Origin: CAG-217 sp963638105
Lineage (GTDB): Bacteria > Bacillota > Clostridia > Oscillospirales > Acutalibacteraceae
Length of the DNA: 64,000 nucleotides
Assembly (NCBI GenBank): GCA_963638105.1
Contig: CAVHPP010000005.1
Coordinates: 1 to 64,000 of the forward strand
Direction: 5' to 3'
Positions 42,132 to 51,198 of this stretch are shown one piece after another. A program made the translations under genes and the position numbers. The notes beneath the pieces are model-generated. The model did not search any database, had not been told where the DNA came from, and worked only from the letters and a program-made list of their open reading frames with translations. The first letter of the stretch is position 1. Every line of letters begins with the position of its first letter.

Positions 42132-43264
42132 AGGTACTGTTTGTTGCTACTGTGCGTAGCCATATCGGCCAATTTCACATGCCTTTTATTCGGGAACTGG
42201 TGCGCCGGGGCTGCCGGGTGGAGGCGGCGTTCAAGGACAATTCCAACCACAAACCCGGTTTGGATCTGAGCGGCATTGCTCGCACTTATGAAGTGCCCTT
42301 TAGCCGCAGCCCATACAGTGCAGATAATCTGAAAGCCTATCGGGTGCTGAAAAAGATCATTGACGAGGGTCGGTACGACGCCATTCATTGTCACACGCCT
42401 ATGGGGGCTGTGGTGACTCGGCTGGCTGCCCGGGATGCCCGCAAGCAGGGCACCAAGGTGATCTACACCGCCCATGGCTTTCACTTTTATAACGGCGCTG
42501 CCAGGAAAAATTGGCTGCTGTTTTACCCGGTGGAGAAGGCGCTGGCGAAAGATACGGATTGCCTGATCACCATTAACAGCGAGGATTATAATACCGCTAA
42601 GGCACGGCAGTTTGCTGCCGGGCGCCTGGAACTGGTCAACGGCGTGGGTGTGGATCTTAGCGATTTTCAGCCGGTGACCCGGGAGCAAAAGTTGGCTCTG
42701 CGCCGGGCGTATGGGTACAGTCCGGACGATTTTATTTTAATATACCCGGCGGATTTTTCCACCCGGAAAAATCAAAATATGTTGTTTGACACATTAAAAT
42801 TACTGCTGGAAAAGGACAAGCATTTTCGCTTGCTGCTACCCGGCTCCGATGTGGAAGCCCGACCGTTTTTGGACTATGCCAAATCTATCGGCGTGGCAGA
42901 TCATGTGGAGGCGCTGGGCTACCGGCGGGATATTCGCCAGCTGGTGGGGCTTAGTGATGTGTCCGTGTCCTCCAGTCGGCAGGAGGGTCTGCCCATCAAC
43001 TTGGTGGAGGCCATGGCGCTGGGCAATCCGGTGGTAGCCACCGATGTGCGCGGCAATCGGGACCTGGTGCAGGACGGTGACAGCGGCTACTTGGTGCCGC
43101 TGAACGACAGCCGGGCCATGGCGGATCGGATCTGGTCACTCTATACAGACCCGGATCGAACGGCGGCCTTTGGCGTTGCCGGGCGGGTACTGGCCCAGGA
43201 TTACGCGGTGGAGCCGGTGCTGCACCGTATGATTGAAATTTATCAAGCGTTAGAACTTTTGTGA
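42128..43264 (+). CDS. Glycosyltransferase family 4, EpsD type
   Basis: 378 residues from the ATG at 42128, which overlaps the dehydrogenase stop (ATGA). GT-B enzyme: VLFVATVRSHIGQFHMPFIRELVRRG at the N-terminus, YDAIHCHTPMGAVVTRLAAR, IYTAHGFHFYNGA and the nucleotide-sugar region SSSRQEGLPINLVEAMALGNPVVATDVRGNRDLV. It resembles EpsD/EpsF enzymes of exopolysaccharide loci. Sugar and linkage unknown. Confidence 0.9.
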   Translation: MKVLFVATVRSHIGQFHMPFIRELVRRGCRVEAAFKDNSNHKPGLDLSGIARTYEVPFSRSPYSADNLKAYRVLKKIIDEGRYDAIHCHTPMGAVVTRLAARDARKQGTKVIYTAHGFHFYNGAARKNWLLFYPVEKALAKDTDCLITINSEDYNTAKARQFAAGRLELVNGVGVDLSDFQPVTREQKLALRRAYGYSPDDFILIYPADFSTRKNQNMLFDTLKLLLEKDKHFRLLLPGSDVEARPFLDYAKSIGVADHVEALGYRRDIRQLVGLSDVSVSSSRQEGLPINLVEAMALGNPVVATDVRGNRDLVQDGDSGYLVPLNDSRAMADRIWSLYTDPDRTAAFGVAGRVLAQDYAVEPVLHRMIEIYQALELL

Positions 43265-43275
43265 GGTCGGCAGTT

Positions 43276-44349
43276 ATGCGTGTGTTACAGGTGATACCGG
43301 ATATTGGCGTGGCTAACGGCGTGATGAGCGTGATTTTGAACTATGCCAAAGCGATGCCGCCGGACATTACATTTGATGTTGCCTATTTTGCGGAGAAACC
43401 TCAAACACGGCAAGCGGAGGTTGAGGCGCTGGGCGGTAAGGTATATCGGCTGGATGCTCCCTGCCCGCAGGATCTGTGCAACGGCAAAATGGGACGCTTT
43501 TTTGCAGAGCACGCCGGTGCGTGGGAGGCGTTGCATATCCATTGCCCCCACTTTGCGGTGTTTATTGCGCCGGCTGCCAAACGAGCCGGGATTCATAAAA
43601 TCGCTGTGCATTGCCACACCACTGCGTATTCTTTGGCCGGCAACGGCCGCCGAAATCGGCTGCTCAGCTTATATGCCAAGTATTTGGTGCCTACGCGCTT
43701 TGCGTGCAGCGATGCAGCCGGCAAAATGTGGTACGGCAATCGACCCTTTCGGGTGCTGAATAATGCCATTGACTGTGCCGCTTATGCGTATTCTCCGGAG
43801 GTGCGACAAGCTGTGCGCGCGCGGGAACAGGCGGCAGACGCTTTTGTGGTGGGCCATATCGGCCAGGCCACGGTCAAGCAAAAGAATCATCCGTTTTTAT
43901 TTTCCGTGTTTGCGCAGATCGCGGCGCAAAAGCCGGGCGCGCAGTTGTGGCTGATCGGCGCGCAGCCTACGCCGGAGCTGATTGCTTTGGCAGAAAAATT
44001 GCAGATCACAAAGCAAATTCGGTATTTCGGCCAGCGGCGGGATGTGCCGGAGCTGCTGCAAGGGTGCGATGTGTTTGTCTTCCCATCTTTCAGCGAGGGT
44101 CTGCCGGTGTCTGTGATAGAAGCTCAGGCTGCCGGTCTGCCGGTGGTGCTGTCTGACGCAGTCACCCGGGAGGTGGCTTGCACCCCGCTGGTGCAGACCC
44201 TGTCTTTGCACCAGTCGCCGGAAGAATGGGCAAAGGCTGCCTTGCAGCCGCAACCGCCACGCCAAAGCCCCACGGCGGCGCTGATCGCCGGTGGGTGGAA
44301 TATCAAAGAAGCAGCTATGGAGCTGGCTCAAATTTACAGATCGGAGTAA
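43276..44349 (+). CDS. Glycosyltransferase family 4, EpsF type
   Basis: 357 residues from ATG 43276; GAGG at 43263-43266 is 9 nt upstream, so a GTG at 43261 is rejected. Opens with VLQVIPDIGVANGVMSVILNYAKAM, then LHIHCPHFAVFIAPAAKRAGI, GHIGQATVKQKNHPFLFSVF and the C-terminal FPSFSEGLPVSVIEAQAAGLPVVLSD. GT-B transferase of the EpsF group. Its closest relative in this locus is the GT4 gene at 46863. Confidence 0.9.
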   Translation: MRVLQVIPDIGVANGVMSVILNYAKAMPPDITFDVAYFAEKPQTRQAEVEALGGKVYRLDAPCPQDLCNGKMGRFFAEHAGAWEALHIHCPHFAVFIAPAAKRAGIHKIAVHCHTTAYSLAGNGRRNRLLSLYAKYLVPTRFACSDAAGKMWYGNRPFRVLNNAIDCAAYAYSPEVRQAVRAREQAADAFVVGHIGQATVKQKNHPFLFSVFAQIAAQKPGAQLWLIGAQPTPELIALAEKLQITKQIRYFGQRRDVPELLQGCDVFVFPSFSEGLPVSVIEAQAAGLPVVLSDAVTREVACTPLVQTLSLHQSPEEWAKAALQPQPPRQSPTAALIAGGWNIKEAAMELAQIYRSE

Positions 44350-44352
44350 TGT

Positions 44353-45246
44353 ATGCTGGATAAACTGCGCGTACCGGAATGGTGTTGTGCCGTTCGGTTC
44401 AATACAGACGGCCATACGGTGTTTGACGATTTGGAAACACCGTTTACCGTGTTAAAAAACAGCCGCCGTTATTGGTGTGCAGATCCGTTTTTGTATCAGC
44501 GGGACGGGCAGTATTATTTGTTTTTTGAGGCATATGACAGGCTAAAGCGTAAGGGCATGCTGGGGTATCGCACCGTATCTAAAGACGGCTGTGGCAAAAT
44601 TCAAGTGTTTTACGAGAGCGCCGGACACCTGTCTTATCCATTCCTGTTCGAAAAAGAGGGCGAGTTATATATTATGCCGGAATCCAGTGCGGAGAAAGAA
44701 CTGTTTTTGCTGCGCTGTGTATCTTTCCCGGATCAGTGGGTGAAGGAACGAGTGCTGCTGCAAGAATCCCTTGCCGACACTACGCGCCTTGTGCTTTCCG
44801 GTGGCACATTCTACCTCAGTGAGCAGGTAGATGATACCCGCATCTTTGATCGCCTGGATTTGTTTTATGAAGACGGCGCAGGTCGGCTTTGTCCCTGTGC
44901 GGCCAATCCGGTAAAACGCGATCTGACTACCGCCCGTTGTGCCGGTGCTTGCTTTCAGCAGGACGATCAGTGGCTCCGCCCCTCTCAGGATTGCGGTGAG
45001 ACCTATGGCGGCAAGTTGAATTTTAACCGTATAGATGATTTGACAGCTGATGGTTATGCGGAGACCTGCATAAAAACCATCTCCGTTTCTGACATCAGGA
45101 CGAACAGCAGCGAAGTGTTTAGCGGTATTCACACTTACAACACTTACGGGCCAGTGGAAGTGGTCGATTTAAAATTGCCGTCCTGTTTCCATCTGCTAAA
45201 TTTGATCGGTGCTGTGTGGAAGCGCATTAGGAGGAAAAGCGGATGA
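44353..45246 (+). CDS. Beta-propeller-like protein of the GINT1 N-terminal type, function unassigned
   Basis: 297 residues. The pattern WCADPFLYQRDGQYYLFFEAYD, then HLSYPFLFEKEGELYIMPESS and KTISVSDIRTNSSEVFSGIHTYN, repeats the D-P-F-L / Y-P-F-x-F / G-x-H-T-Y signature of the five-bladed domain first named from glucosamine inositolphosphorylceramide transferase, and loosely like GH43/GH32 propellers. Seen in polysaccharide clusters of many bacteria with no proven activity; might be a transferase partner or a glycan-cleaving domain. No signal peptide. Overlaps the next gene by 4 bp. Confidence 0.7.
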   Translation: MLDKLRVPEWCCAVRFNTDGHTVFDDLETPFTVLKNSRRYWCADPFLYQRDGQYYLFFEAYDRLKRKGMLGYRTVSKDGCGKIQVFYESAGHLSYPFLFEKEGELYIMPESSAEKELFLLRCVSFPDQWVKERVLLQESLADTTRLVLSGGTFYLSEQVDDTRIFDRLDLFYEDGAGRLCPCAANPVKRDLTTARCAGACFQQDDQWLRPSQDCGETYGGKLNFNRIDDLTADGYAETCIKTISVSDIRTNSSEVFSGIHTYNTYGPVEVVDLKLPSCFHLLNLIGAVWKRIRRKSG

Positions 45247-46184
45247 ACAACGTTGCTTTGATTTCCCTGTACTTTGGCAAGTTCCCGGCGAATTTTGGCT
45301 TGTGGCTCAAGAGCGCGGCGCGGAATGCGGATATTGATTTCCTTTTGTACGGAGACTGTGATGTTTCTGCTTATCTGCCGCTGCCGCCCAATGTTAAGTG
45401 CTTCTCCTACACTTTTGAGCAGATGAAAGTCAAAATCCAAAGTAAGTTTGACTTTACCATTGAGCTGTCCAGACCCTACAAGCTCTGCGATTACAAGCCC
45501 ATCTACGGTTATCTATTTGAAGAGGATCTGGCAGGGTATGACTATTGGGGCCATATTGACCTGGACACCATTTTGGGCGATCTGCGTGCTTACTTCCCCA
45601 AGGAAGCCTATGAAAAGGTGTACCAGTTCGGCCATCTGACGATGTATCGGAATACACCGGAGAACAACCGGCGATTTATGGCCGATGTGGGGCAGGATTA
45701 TAAAAAGTCCTTTACAACTTCTTTTATCACTGTGTTTGACGAACTGCCGGGAATGAAGAAGAAATACGATCTGCTGGGCATTCCCCAATACAGTGGGCAC
45801 GATTTTGCGGATATTGCCCGGCGGCGTAAGAATTTCACCCTAAACAGCGAGATTTGCCGCAAAAACTACAAGTACCAGATCTTTTACTATCAGGACGGGC
45901 ACGTGTTTCGGGATTATGTGGATAAGGGCACAATGCACACGGACGAATTTAATTATATCCACTTTTCCAAACGCCAAATGCCGGACCATACCGGCGGCAG
46001 TCCGGCGTACTACATTACCCGGTATGGCTGCGTGCCAAAGACCGGTCCCACCACGCCAGAGATTATTCGGCAATATAACCGACCGACCCCGGTGCAAAAC
46101 CTGTTTTGTGCCATAGACACGCAGGTGATCCGCCGGATCAAACGCTATTCAAAACTGATATACACAAAGTTGATGAGAAAATGA
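45243..46184 (+). CDS. DUF6625-type putative glycosyltransferase
   Basis: 313 residues. The N-terminal LISLYFGKFPANFGLWLKSAARN and the acidic motif YDYWGHIDLDTILGDLRAYF, preceded by YKLCDYKPIYGYLF, look like a GT-A transferase with a D-x-D metal site, as in the DUF6625 family found in surface-glycan loci. The C-terminal part has a pair of aromatic-rich blocks (YQIFYYQDGHVFRDYV; FNYIHFSKRQM). Sugar unknown. Translationally coupled on both sides (ATGA). Confidence 0.7.
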   Translation: MNNVALISLYFGKFPANFGLWLKSAARNADIDFLLYGDCDVSAYLPLPPNVKCFSYTFEQMKVKIQSKFDFTIELSRPYKLCDYKPIYGYLFEEDLAGYDYWGHIDLDTILGDLRAYFPKEAYEKVYQFGHLTMYRNTPENNRRFMADVGQDYKKSFTTSFITVFDELPGMKKKYDLLGIPQYSGHDFADIARRRKNFTLNSEICRKNYKYQIFYYQDGHVFRDYVDKGTMHTDEFNYIHFSKRQMPDHTGGSPAYYITRYGCVPKTGPTTPEIIRQYNRPTPVQNLFCAIDTQVIRRIKRYSKLIYTKLMRK

Positions 46185-46897
46185 AACAAAAGATTATTGA
46201 TTTTTGGAAGAACTCAGCAATTTTAAGTCAAATCACAAAGGCGGAAAACCGATATTTTCGCCGCCGCTGTGAGAATACCCACTATACCATTTTGACCCCC
46301 AACTGTATGGCCGGTTTGATTTACAGTCGACTGGGCGAGCCGTTTTACTCGCCAACCATCAATACCAGTATGCAGAATGAAGACTTTATCAAGTTCCTGT
46401 CCGATCTGGACTACTATTTGGCGCAGGATGTGCAGGAATGGGTGGACGATACGGTGGATTACCCTGCGGGCATTATACGCGGGCGTACTCCGGAGGACGA
46501 TATACGGGTAAATTTTGTGCATTATCCGTCCTTTGCCGCCGGTCGGGAAAAGTGGAATACCCGTAAAAAGCGCATTGATCCCAATAATCTCTATGTGATC
46601 GTGTGCGATATTGATGATATTTATGAGAAAGATTACCGCCGTGTGGGGCGCTTGTCTGCAGCGCAGCTGGAGCGGTTGGAGCGGGTGCCTTGTGCCAACC
46701 TGGCGCTGCTTACCAGTCACCGCGATCGCACCCAGCCCTATGCGCATTATATTAAGCCGGACTACGGCCGACCGTATCCGCTGGTGTATATGAACAGGGA
46801 CGCACTGGGATTAAACGGTTTTGAACGGCATTTTGATTTTGTAGAATTTTTGAACCATCGCAATGAACCAAGAGAAAAAAGTATTGATCGTAAATGA
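46181..46897 (+). CDS. DUF1919 exopolysaccharide protein
   Basis: 238 residues from the ATG at 46181, overlapping the preceding stop (ATGA); a longer frame from 46106 is inside the previous gene. The DUF1919 hallmark is clear: TILTPNCMAGLIYSRLGEPFYSPTINTSMQNEDFIKFLSDLDYYL, then a mid-region WNTRKKRIDPNNLYVIVCD. The family is tied to surface polysaccharide loci and may be transferases, without biochemical proof. It overlaps the next GT4 gene by 35 bp, an unusually long overlap for this locus. Confidence 0.78.
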   Translation: MKQKIIDFWKNSAILSQITKAENRYFRRRCENTHYTILTPNCMAGLIYSRLGEPFYSPTINTSMQNEDFIKFLSDLDYYLAQDVQEWVDDTVDYPAGIIRGRTPEDDIRVNFVHYPSFAAGREKWNTRKKRIDPNNLYVIVCDIDDIYEKDYRRVGRLSAAQLERLERVPCANLALLTSHRDRTQPYAHYIKPDYGRPYPLVYMNRDALGLNGFERHFDFVEFLNHRNEPREKSIDRK

Positions 46898-47984
46898 CCC
46901 CTTGCAATACGGCGGCTCGGATATTGTGGCCGTGCGGTTGCAGCAGGGATTGAATACAGAAGAATTTGACTGCACCTATTGTTTGCGATATGAGAAACCG
47001 GGTCCCATGGAGCCTGAGATCGCGGCCACCGGTGTGCGCATTTTGCACCAGCCGGACGATCAGCTTTCTTACCGGCGCAGCTATCGCTATTACAAAGCGT
47101 TGTTTGCAAAGGAGCAATTTGACATTGTGCACTGCCACCTGCCTTTTTACAGCGGCATTGTGCTTGCGGCAGCAAAGCGGGTCGGTATCCCTAAGCGGGT
47201 GGCTCACGCGCATTTTTCGCAGTCGCTGGAATATGGGCATTCGCCCATAAAAAGGCTTGTTGCCAATTTGTACCGTGCGGTAATGCGCCATGTGGTCAGC
47301 GCTACGGCCACGGATATTATCGGGTGTAGCCGGGCAGCGGGCGAATACTTGGCAGGCAAGCGGGGCTTTGCTAAAAAAGGTGTGGTACTCAATAACGGCA
47401 TTGATACGGAAAAGTACCGTTTGACCGACACAAAGCGCACTGCCGTGCGCCGTGCATTAGGCGTAGAGGACCAAATCGTTTTGGGTCATATCGGCCAGAT
47501 GTATTATGTAAAGAACCACGGCTATTTGTTAAAGGTATTTGCCACTTTTCATCGTGCGCATAAGAACAGTACCTTGCTGCTGGTCAGTGACGGCCCGGAT
47601 CGGGAGGCCCTGGAGCAGCGGGCACAGGATTTGGGTATTCGGGACAGCGTGCAGTTCTTAGGTTTTCGCACAGATATACCAGAGCTGCTGATGGCCATGG
47701 ACTGCTTTGTGTTCCCGTCCATTCATGAGGGTTTCCCTCTTACGCTGGTCGAAGCGCAGGCGGCACAGCTGCCCTGTGTGGTGTCAGATACCATTACGCC
47801 TACAGTGAAGCTCACCGAGGCGTTGCAGTTTGCCTCTATTGAGGCGCAGCCGGAAGAATGGGTAAAAAAAATTGAAGCGGCGTTGCGTATCGATCGCCAC
47901 ACCATTTCCCGCGATCGGGTGGTCGAGGACTTTGATATTGCCCGGGTGTGCAAAAAATTGGAGCAAATTTATTTGCGTAAATAA
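46863..47984 (+). CDS. Glycosyltransferase family 4
   Basis: 373 residues as read from ATG 46863. GT-B: VLIVNDPLQYGGSDIVAVRLQQGL, FDIVHCHLPFYSGIVLAAAKRVGI, KGVVLNNGIDTEKYR, GHIGQMYYVKNHGYLLKVF, VFPSIHEGFPLTLVEAQAAQLPCVVSD. The start has no clear ribosome site and lies 35 bp inside the DUF1919 gene, so a TTG about 24 nt later is a possible alternative start. Similar in layout to the GT4 at 43276. Confidence 0.88.
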   Translation: MNQEKKVLIVNDPLQYGGSDIVAVRLQQGLNTEEFDCTYCLRYEKPGPMEPEIAATGVRILHQPDDQLSYRRSYRYYKALFAKEQFDIVHCHLPFYSGIVLAAAKRVGIPKRVAHAHFSQSLEYGHSPIKRLVANLYRAVMRHVVSATATDIIGCSRAAGEYLAGKRGFAKKGVVLNNGIDTEKYRLTDTKRTAVRRALGVEDQIVLGHIGQMYYVKNHGYLLKVFATFHRAHKNSTLLLVSDGPDREALEQRAQDLGIRDSVQFLGFRTDIPELLMAMDCFVFPSIHEGFPLTLVEAQAAQLPCVVSDTITPTVKLTEALQFASIEAQPEEWVKKIEAALRIDRHTISRDRVVEDFDIARVCKKLEQIYLRK

Positions 47985-48005
47985 GAAAAGAAAAAAGAGG
48001 ATTGC

Positions 48006-49202
48006 ATGTTAGGATTATCTGCACTTACATGGTTTGTGATCATTGTTGCAGGCTATGCGCTGCTGCTTTTGATTTTGCCAAGAGAATATATGTGGATCCC
48101 GTTTGTTGCGGTTGTGGTGGCCATGACGGTTTTGGCCTATCATATTGTGCCGGATGAAACGGACGATCTGTATCGCTATTACGGTATGCTGGATATTTTG
48201 CGAGAGCAGGGGAAGGCCGGATTGGATTATATCGTCAATCTGAACTGGTACAACTGGAAGACCTATATTACATTCCGCTATTATTTCTATTTTCTCAGCT
48301 TTTTTCCAAACAACCGCTATTTGGCTGCGGTGACTATGTTTATCGTTTATGCCTTAATGTTCCTGGTGATGTACAAGGCAGCTCGGCGCTATCAGGTGAG
48401 CAAAGGCTATGTACTGCTGGGTACACTGTTTTTCCTGTCTACCTACTGGTTTTATGACACGGCGTCCGGTATTCGTAACGGACTGGCTTTTGCCATTGTT
48501 GTTGCCTGTGCTTATTATCATTTGGTAGAAAAGCGCAACATTATCCTATGCCTTTTTGGTTATGTGGCGGCGTGTCTGCTCCATGCCTCGCCGATTTTGC
48601 CGGTGGCGTTGGTGTTGCTGACCTTATTGACCATGAAGTTTAGCAGCAAGTTTATTAATATTGTAATGATATTGGGACTGGCTGTTGGCGGTGCGTTTAT
48701 TCAGTTTCTGTCCGGTAAATCCAATAATGAATTTATATCCTCTCTTGCGGAGAAGTCCGAGAGTCACACTGCTGATACGGGCTTGAACACCAACACCGGC
48801 TTCTTGGTCAATGTTGTTACACTGGTGATCGTGCTGCTTGTAATTTGGTACTTCTCTGTCTATTTTGTGCGGGATAAAGAGACAGATCCCATCTATCGCT
48901 TTTATCGCTACTGCTCCACCACTGCGTTTTTCATGATCGGCTGCCTGTTCAGTTCCTTGATCTTTTTGCGCTTTGCCCGGTGGATCCTGCCGATCATGGG
49001 CGCTGTGCTCTTTATGGTGGGTATGCAAAAGCAAGCGGATTTTGTGAAGAAACAACCACCCAATTTTATTTACACAGGCGAGAAGAAAATGGTGCTGCGC
49101 GTGCGTACCCAGGGTGCCATGCTGCTTGTCTACTTTGCTTATATCTGCGCACATTTTTGGTACGCCTGCGTAGGCAGTTCATTGATTTGGATGCATTTTT
49201 AA
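48006..49202 (+). CDS. EpsG-family polysaccharide polymerase
   Basis: 398 residues with about ten membrane spans. Motifs of EpsG/Wzy-like polymerases: VPDETDDLYRYYGML early, the FYDTASGIRNGLAFAIVVACAYY core (G-x-R-N), and LHASPILPVAL. It should join repeat units at the outer face of the membrane after flipping by the Wzx protein at 54774. Only polymerase in the locus. A 21-bp gap with AAAAGAGG precedes it. Confidence 0.85.
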   Translation: MLGLSALTWFVIIVAGYALLLLILPREYMWIPFVAVVVAMTVLAYHIVPDETDDLYRYYGMLDILREQGKAGLDYIVNLNWYNWKTYITFRYYFYFLSFFPNNRYLAAVTMFIVYALMFLVMYKAARRYQVSKGYVLLGTLFFLSTYWFYDTASGIRNGLAFAIVVACAYYHLVEKRNIILCLFGYVAACLLHASPILPVALVLLTLLTMKFSSKFINIVMILGLAVGGAFIQFLSGKSNNEFISSLAEKSESHTADTGLNTNTGFLVNVVTLVIVLLVIWYFSVYFVRDKETDPIYRFYRYCSTTAFFMIGCLFSSLIFLRFARWILPIMGAVLFMVGMQKQADFVKKQPPNFIYTGEKKMVLRVRTQGAMLLVYFAYICAHFWYACVGSSLIWMHF

Positions 49203-49211
49203 GGAGCGTTT

Positions 49212-50246
49212 ATGACCATTAGCGTAATTGTTCCCATATATAAGGTGGAAGCCTATCTTCGCCAGTGCGTGGACAGTATTTTGGCCCAGACCTATACGGA
49301 TCTGGATATTGTACTGGTGGACGACGGCTCACCGGATAATTGTCCGGCCATTTGCGATGCCTATGCCCGCCGGGACGCGCGGGTGCAGGTGGTGCATAAG
49401 CCCAACGGCGGCTTGATGTCCGCACGCCAGGCCGGTCTGCGGGTGGCAAAAGGGGATTATGTGGGCTTTGTAGACGGCGACGACTGGATCGAGCCGGATA
49501 TGTATGCTCGCTTTGCGGCAGCGATCACACAGTATGCGCCGGATATGGCTCTTTGCGAGTTCTATTATGCCTTTGCGGACCATAACGAGCCAAGCACCCA
49601 GCATTTGCAGCGGGCGTATTATACGAAAGCACAGTTGGTACAGGAGATCTATCCCACCATGCTGTACCACGCGCCCTATTATTCCTTTGGTATCAACCCC
49701 TGCTGTTGGTCCAAGGTGTTCAAAAAGGAGCTACTGGAGCAGTGCCTGTACCCGGTCACGCCGGAGGTGAAGATCGGCGAGGACGCCGCGTTTACTTATC
49801 CCTGTCTGCTGGCAGCAGAGAGTCTGGCGTATGTGGACGGCTGCTTGTACCATTATCGCAACAATGCACAGTCTATGACAGCTGCGTTTGACCCGTATTT
49901 AACGGAAACGATTTTTATTCCGCTGGATATTTTGCGGACATATTTTGACACAGATAAACGGGCGCTTTTTGCCCAGTATCAAATGTATGCTGTTTATCTG
50001 CTGCAACTTTGGGTGCGCAATCAGGCATCGCTGGACTGTGATCTGGATCGTAAGGGACTGCGGCAGTCCTGTGCCCGAGTTTGCCAAAATCAGGAGTTGC
50101 GGGCACTGCTGGTGTCTGTTCCCGGTGTCTTGCCAAGACAGGTAGCGGTTGCAGTGCGTGCTGTGCAGCAGCAAAGGCCGGGTCAGCTGTATCTGCTGAT
50201 CAAAGCCTGGAATTTGTATTACAAATTGCGTAATGGGAGAGCATAA
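49212..50246 (+). CDS. Glycosyltransferase family 2
   Basis: 344 residues. GT-A: ISVIVPIYKVEAYLRQCVDSIL, DLDIVLVDDGSPDNCPAICDAYA, acceptor-side FVDGDDWIEPDMYA and the base region KIGEDAAFTYPCLLA. Cytoplasmic transferase for one sugar of the repeat. AAGGAGCG ribosome site. Its stop shares one base with the next start (TAATG). Close relative of the next gene, so the pair probably arose by duplication. Confidence 0.92.
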   Translation: MTISVIVPIYKVEAYLRQCVDSILAQTYTDLDIVLVDDGSPDNCPAICDAYARRDARVQVVHKPNGGLMSARQAGLRVAKGDYVGFVDGDDWIEPDMYARFAAAITQYAPDMALCEFYYAFADHNEPSTQHLQRAYYTKAQLVQEIYPTMLYHAPYYSFGINPCCWSKVFKKELLEQCLYPVTPEVKIGEDAAFTYPCLLAAESLAYVDGCLYHYRNNAQSMTAAFDPYLTETIFIPLDILRTYFDTDKRALFAQYQMYAVYLLQLWVRNQASLDCDLDRKGLRQSCARVCQNQELRALLVSVPGVLPRQVAVAVRAVQQQRPGQLYLLIKAWNLYYKLRNGRA

Positions 50247-51190
50247 TGGATTACGGAAAAGTCAGCGTGATCGTACCGATTTATAAAGTGGAGCCGTATT
50301 TGGATCGCTGCGTGCAAAGCATTGTGGACCAGACCTATAAAAATTTAGAGATTATCTTAGTAGACGACGGCTCACCGGACAATTGCCCGGCCATGTGTGA
50401 CGCCTGGGCGGCGAAAGACGGCCGTGTGCAGGTGATCCATAAGGAAAACGGCGGCTTTTCGTCAGCGCGCAATGCAGGATTGGACACGGCAACCGGTGCT
50501 TATATACAGTTTGTGGACAGCGACGACTGGATTTTGCCGGATATGACTGCCGCGCTTGTGTCCTGTGCCGTTAAGGAGAACGCAGATGTTGTGCGCTGTG
50601 GCTACTACGAGCATGTGGACGGCGATACGCAAGAGATCTGTACCAATTCGCAAACATACTGCCCGGAGTACAATAAACTGGTCATTGATATTATGAATGA
50701 TGGGTTGATGAGCGGCGCTGTGTGGAACAAATTGTATAAGCGCGGTGTGCTGGACGGTATTCGCTTTCGCCCCGGATATTCCGAGGATATTTTATTCAAT
50801 TACTGTGTGATCCAAAAGAAGCCGAAGATGGTTTATATGACCGGCACTTACTATGTTTATCGGGTGAACCTGGCGTCTGTGACCAATTCTGTGTTCCGGC
50901 CGTCGGCGTTCTCTATTATTGAAGTGAAAAAGCAGATCATGGGTGAGCAGACCGATGGGCAAGTTCGGCCCTATTGCCTGAAAGGCTATCTAAATTCCGC
51001 TATGATCGTGATGAACAATATGCTTAGCAGCGGGCAGTGTCTGGAGTATTATCCCGGTCTGCGGGCGGAGATCTTAAAGTACAAATGGACGGTGTGGCGC
51101 TCCTCCTTATATGGAGCGAGAGACAAGGCAAAAATGCTGTTGCTGACCCTGTCGGCCAAACTCTATCGCAAGGCTGTGCCTAAAAAGTAG
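50246..51190 (+). CDS. Glycosyltransferase family 2
   Basis: 314 residues. GT-A with KVSVIVPIYKVEPYLDRCVQSIVDQTYKNLEIILVDDGSPDN, KENGGFSSARNAGLDTATGAYIQFVDSDDWILPDM and YSEDILFNYCVIQ. The first 110 residues match the broken gene at 53170 closely. Sugar unknown. Confidence 0.92.
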   Translation: MDYGKVSVIVPIYKVEPYLDRCVQSIVDQTYKNLEIILVDDGSPDNCPAMCDAWAAKDGRVQVIHKENGGFSSARNAGLDTATGAYIQFVDSDDWILPDMTAALVSCAVKENADVVRCGYYEHVDGDTQEICTNSQTYCPEYNKLVIDIMNDGLMSGAVWNKLYKRGVLDGIRFRPGYSEDILFNYCVIQKKPKMVYMTGTYYVYRVNLASVTNSVFRPSAFSIIEVKKQIMGEQTDGQVRPYCLKGYLNSAMIVMNNMLSSGQCLEYYPGLRAEILKYKWTVWRSSLYGARDKAKMLLLTLSAKLYRKAVPKK

Positions 51191-51198
51191 GTGACTGT

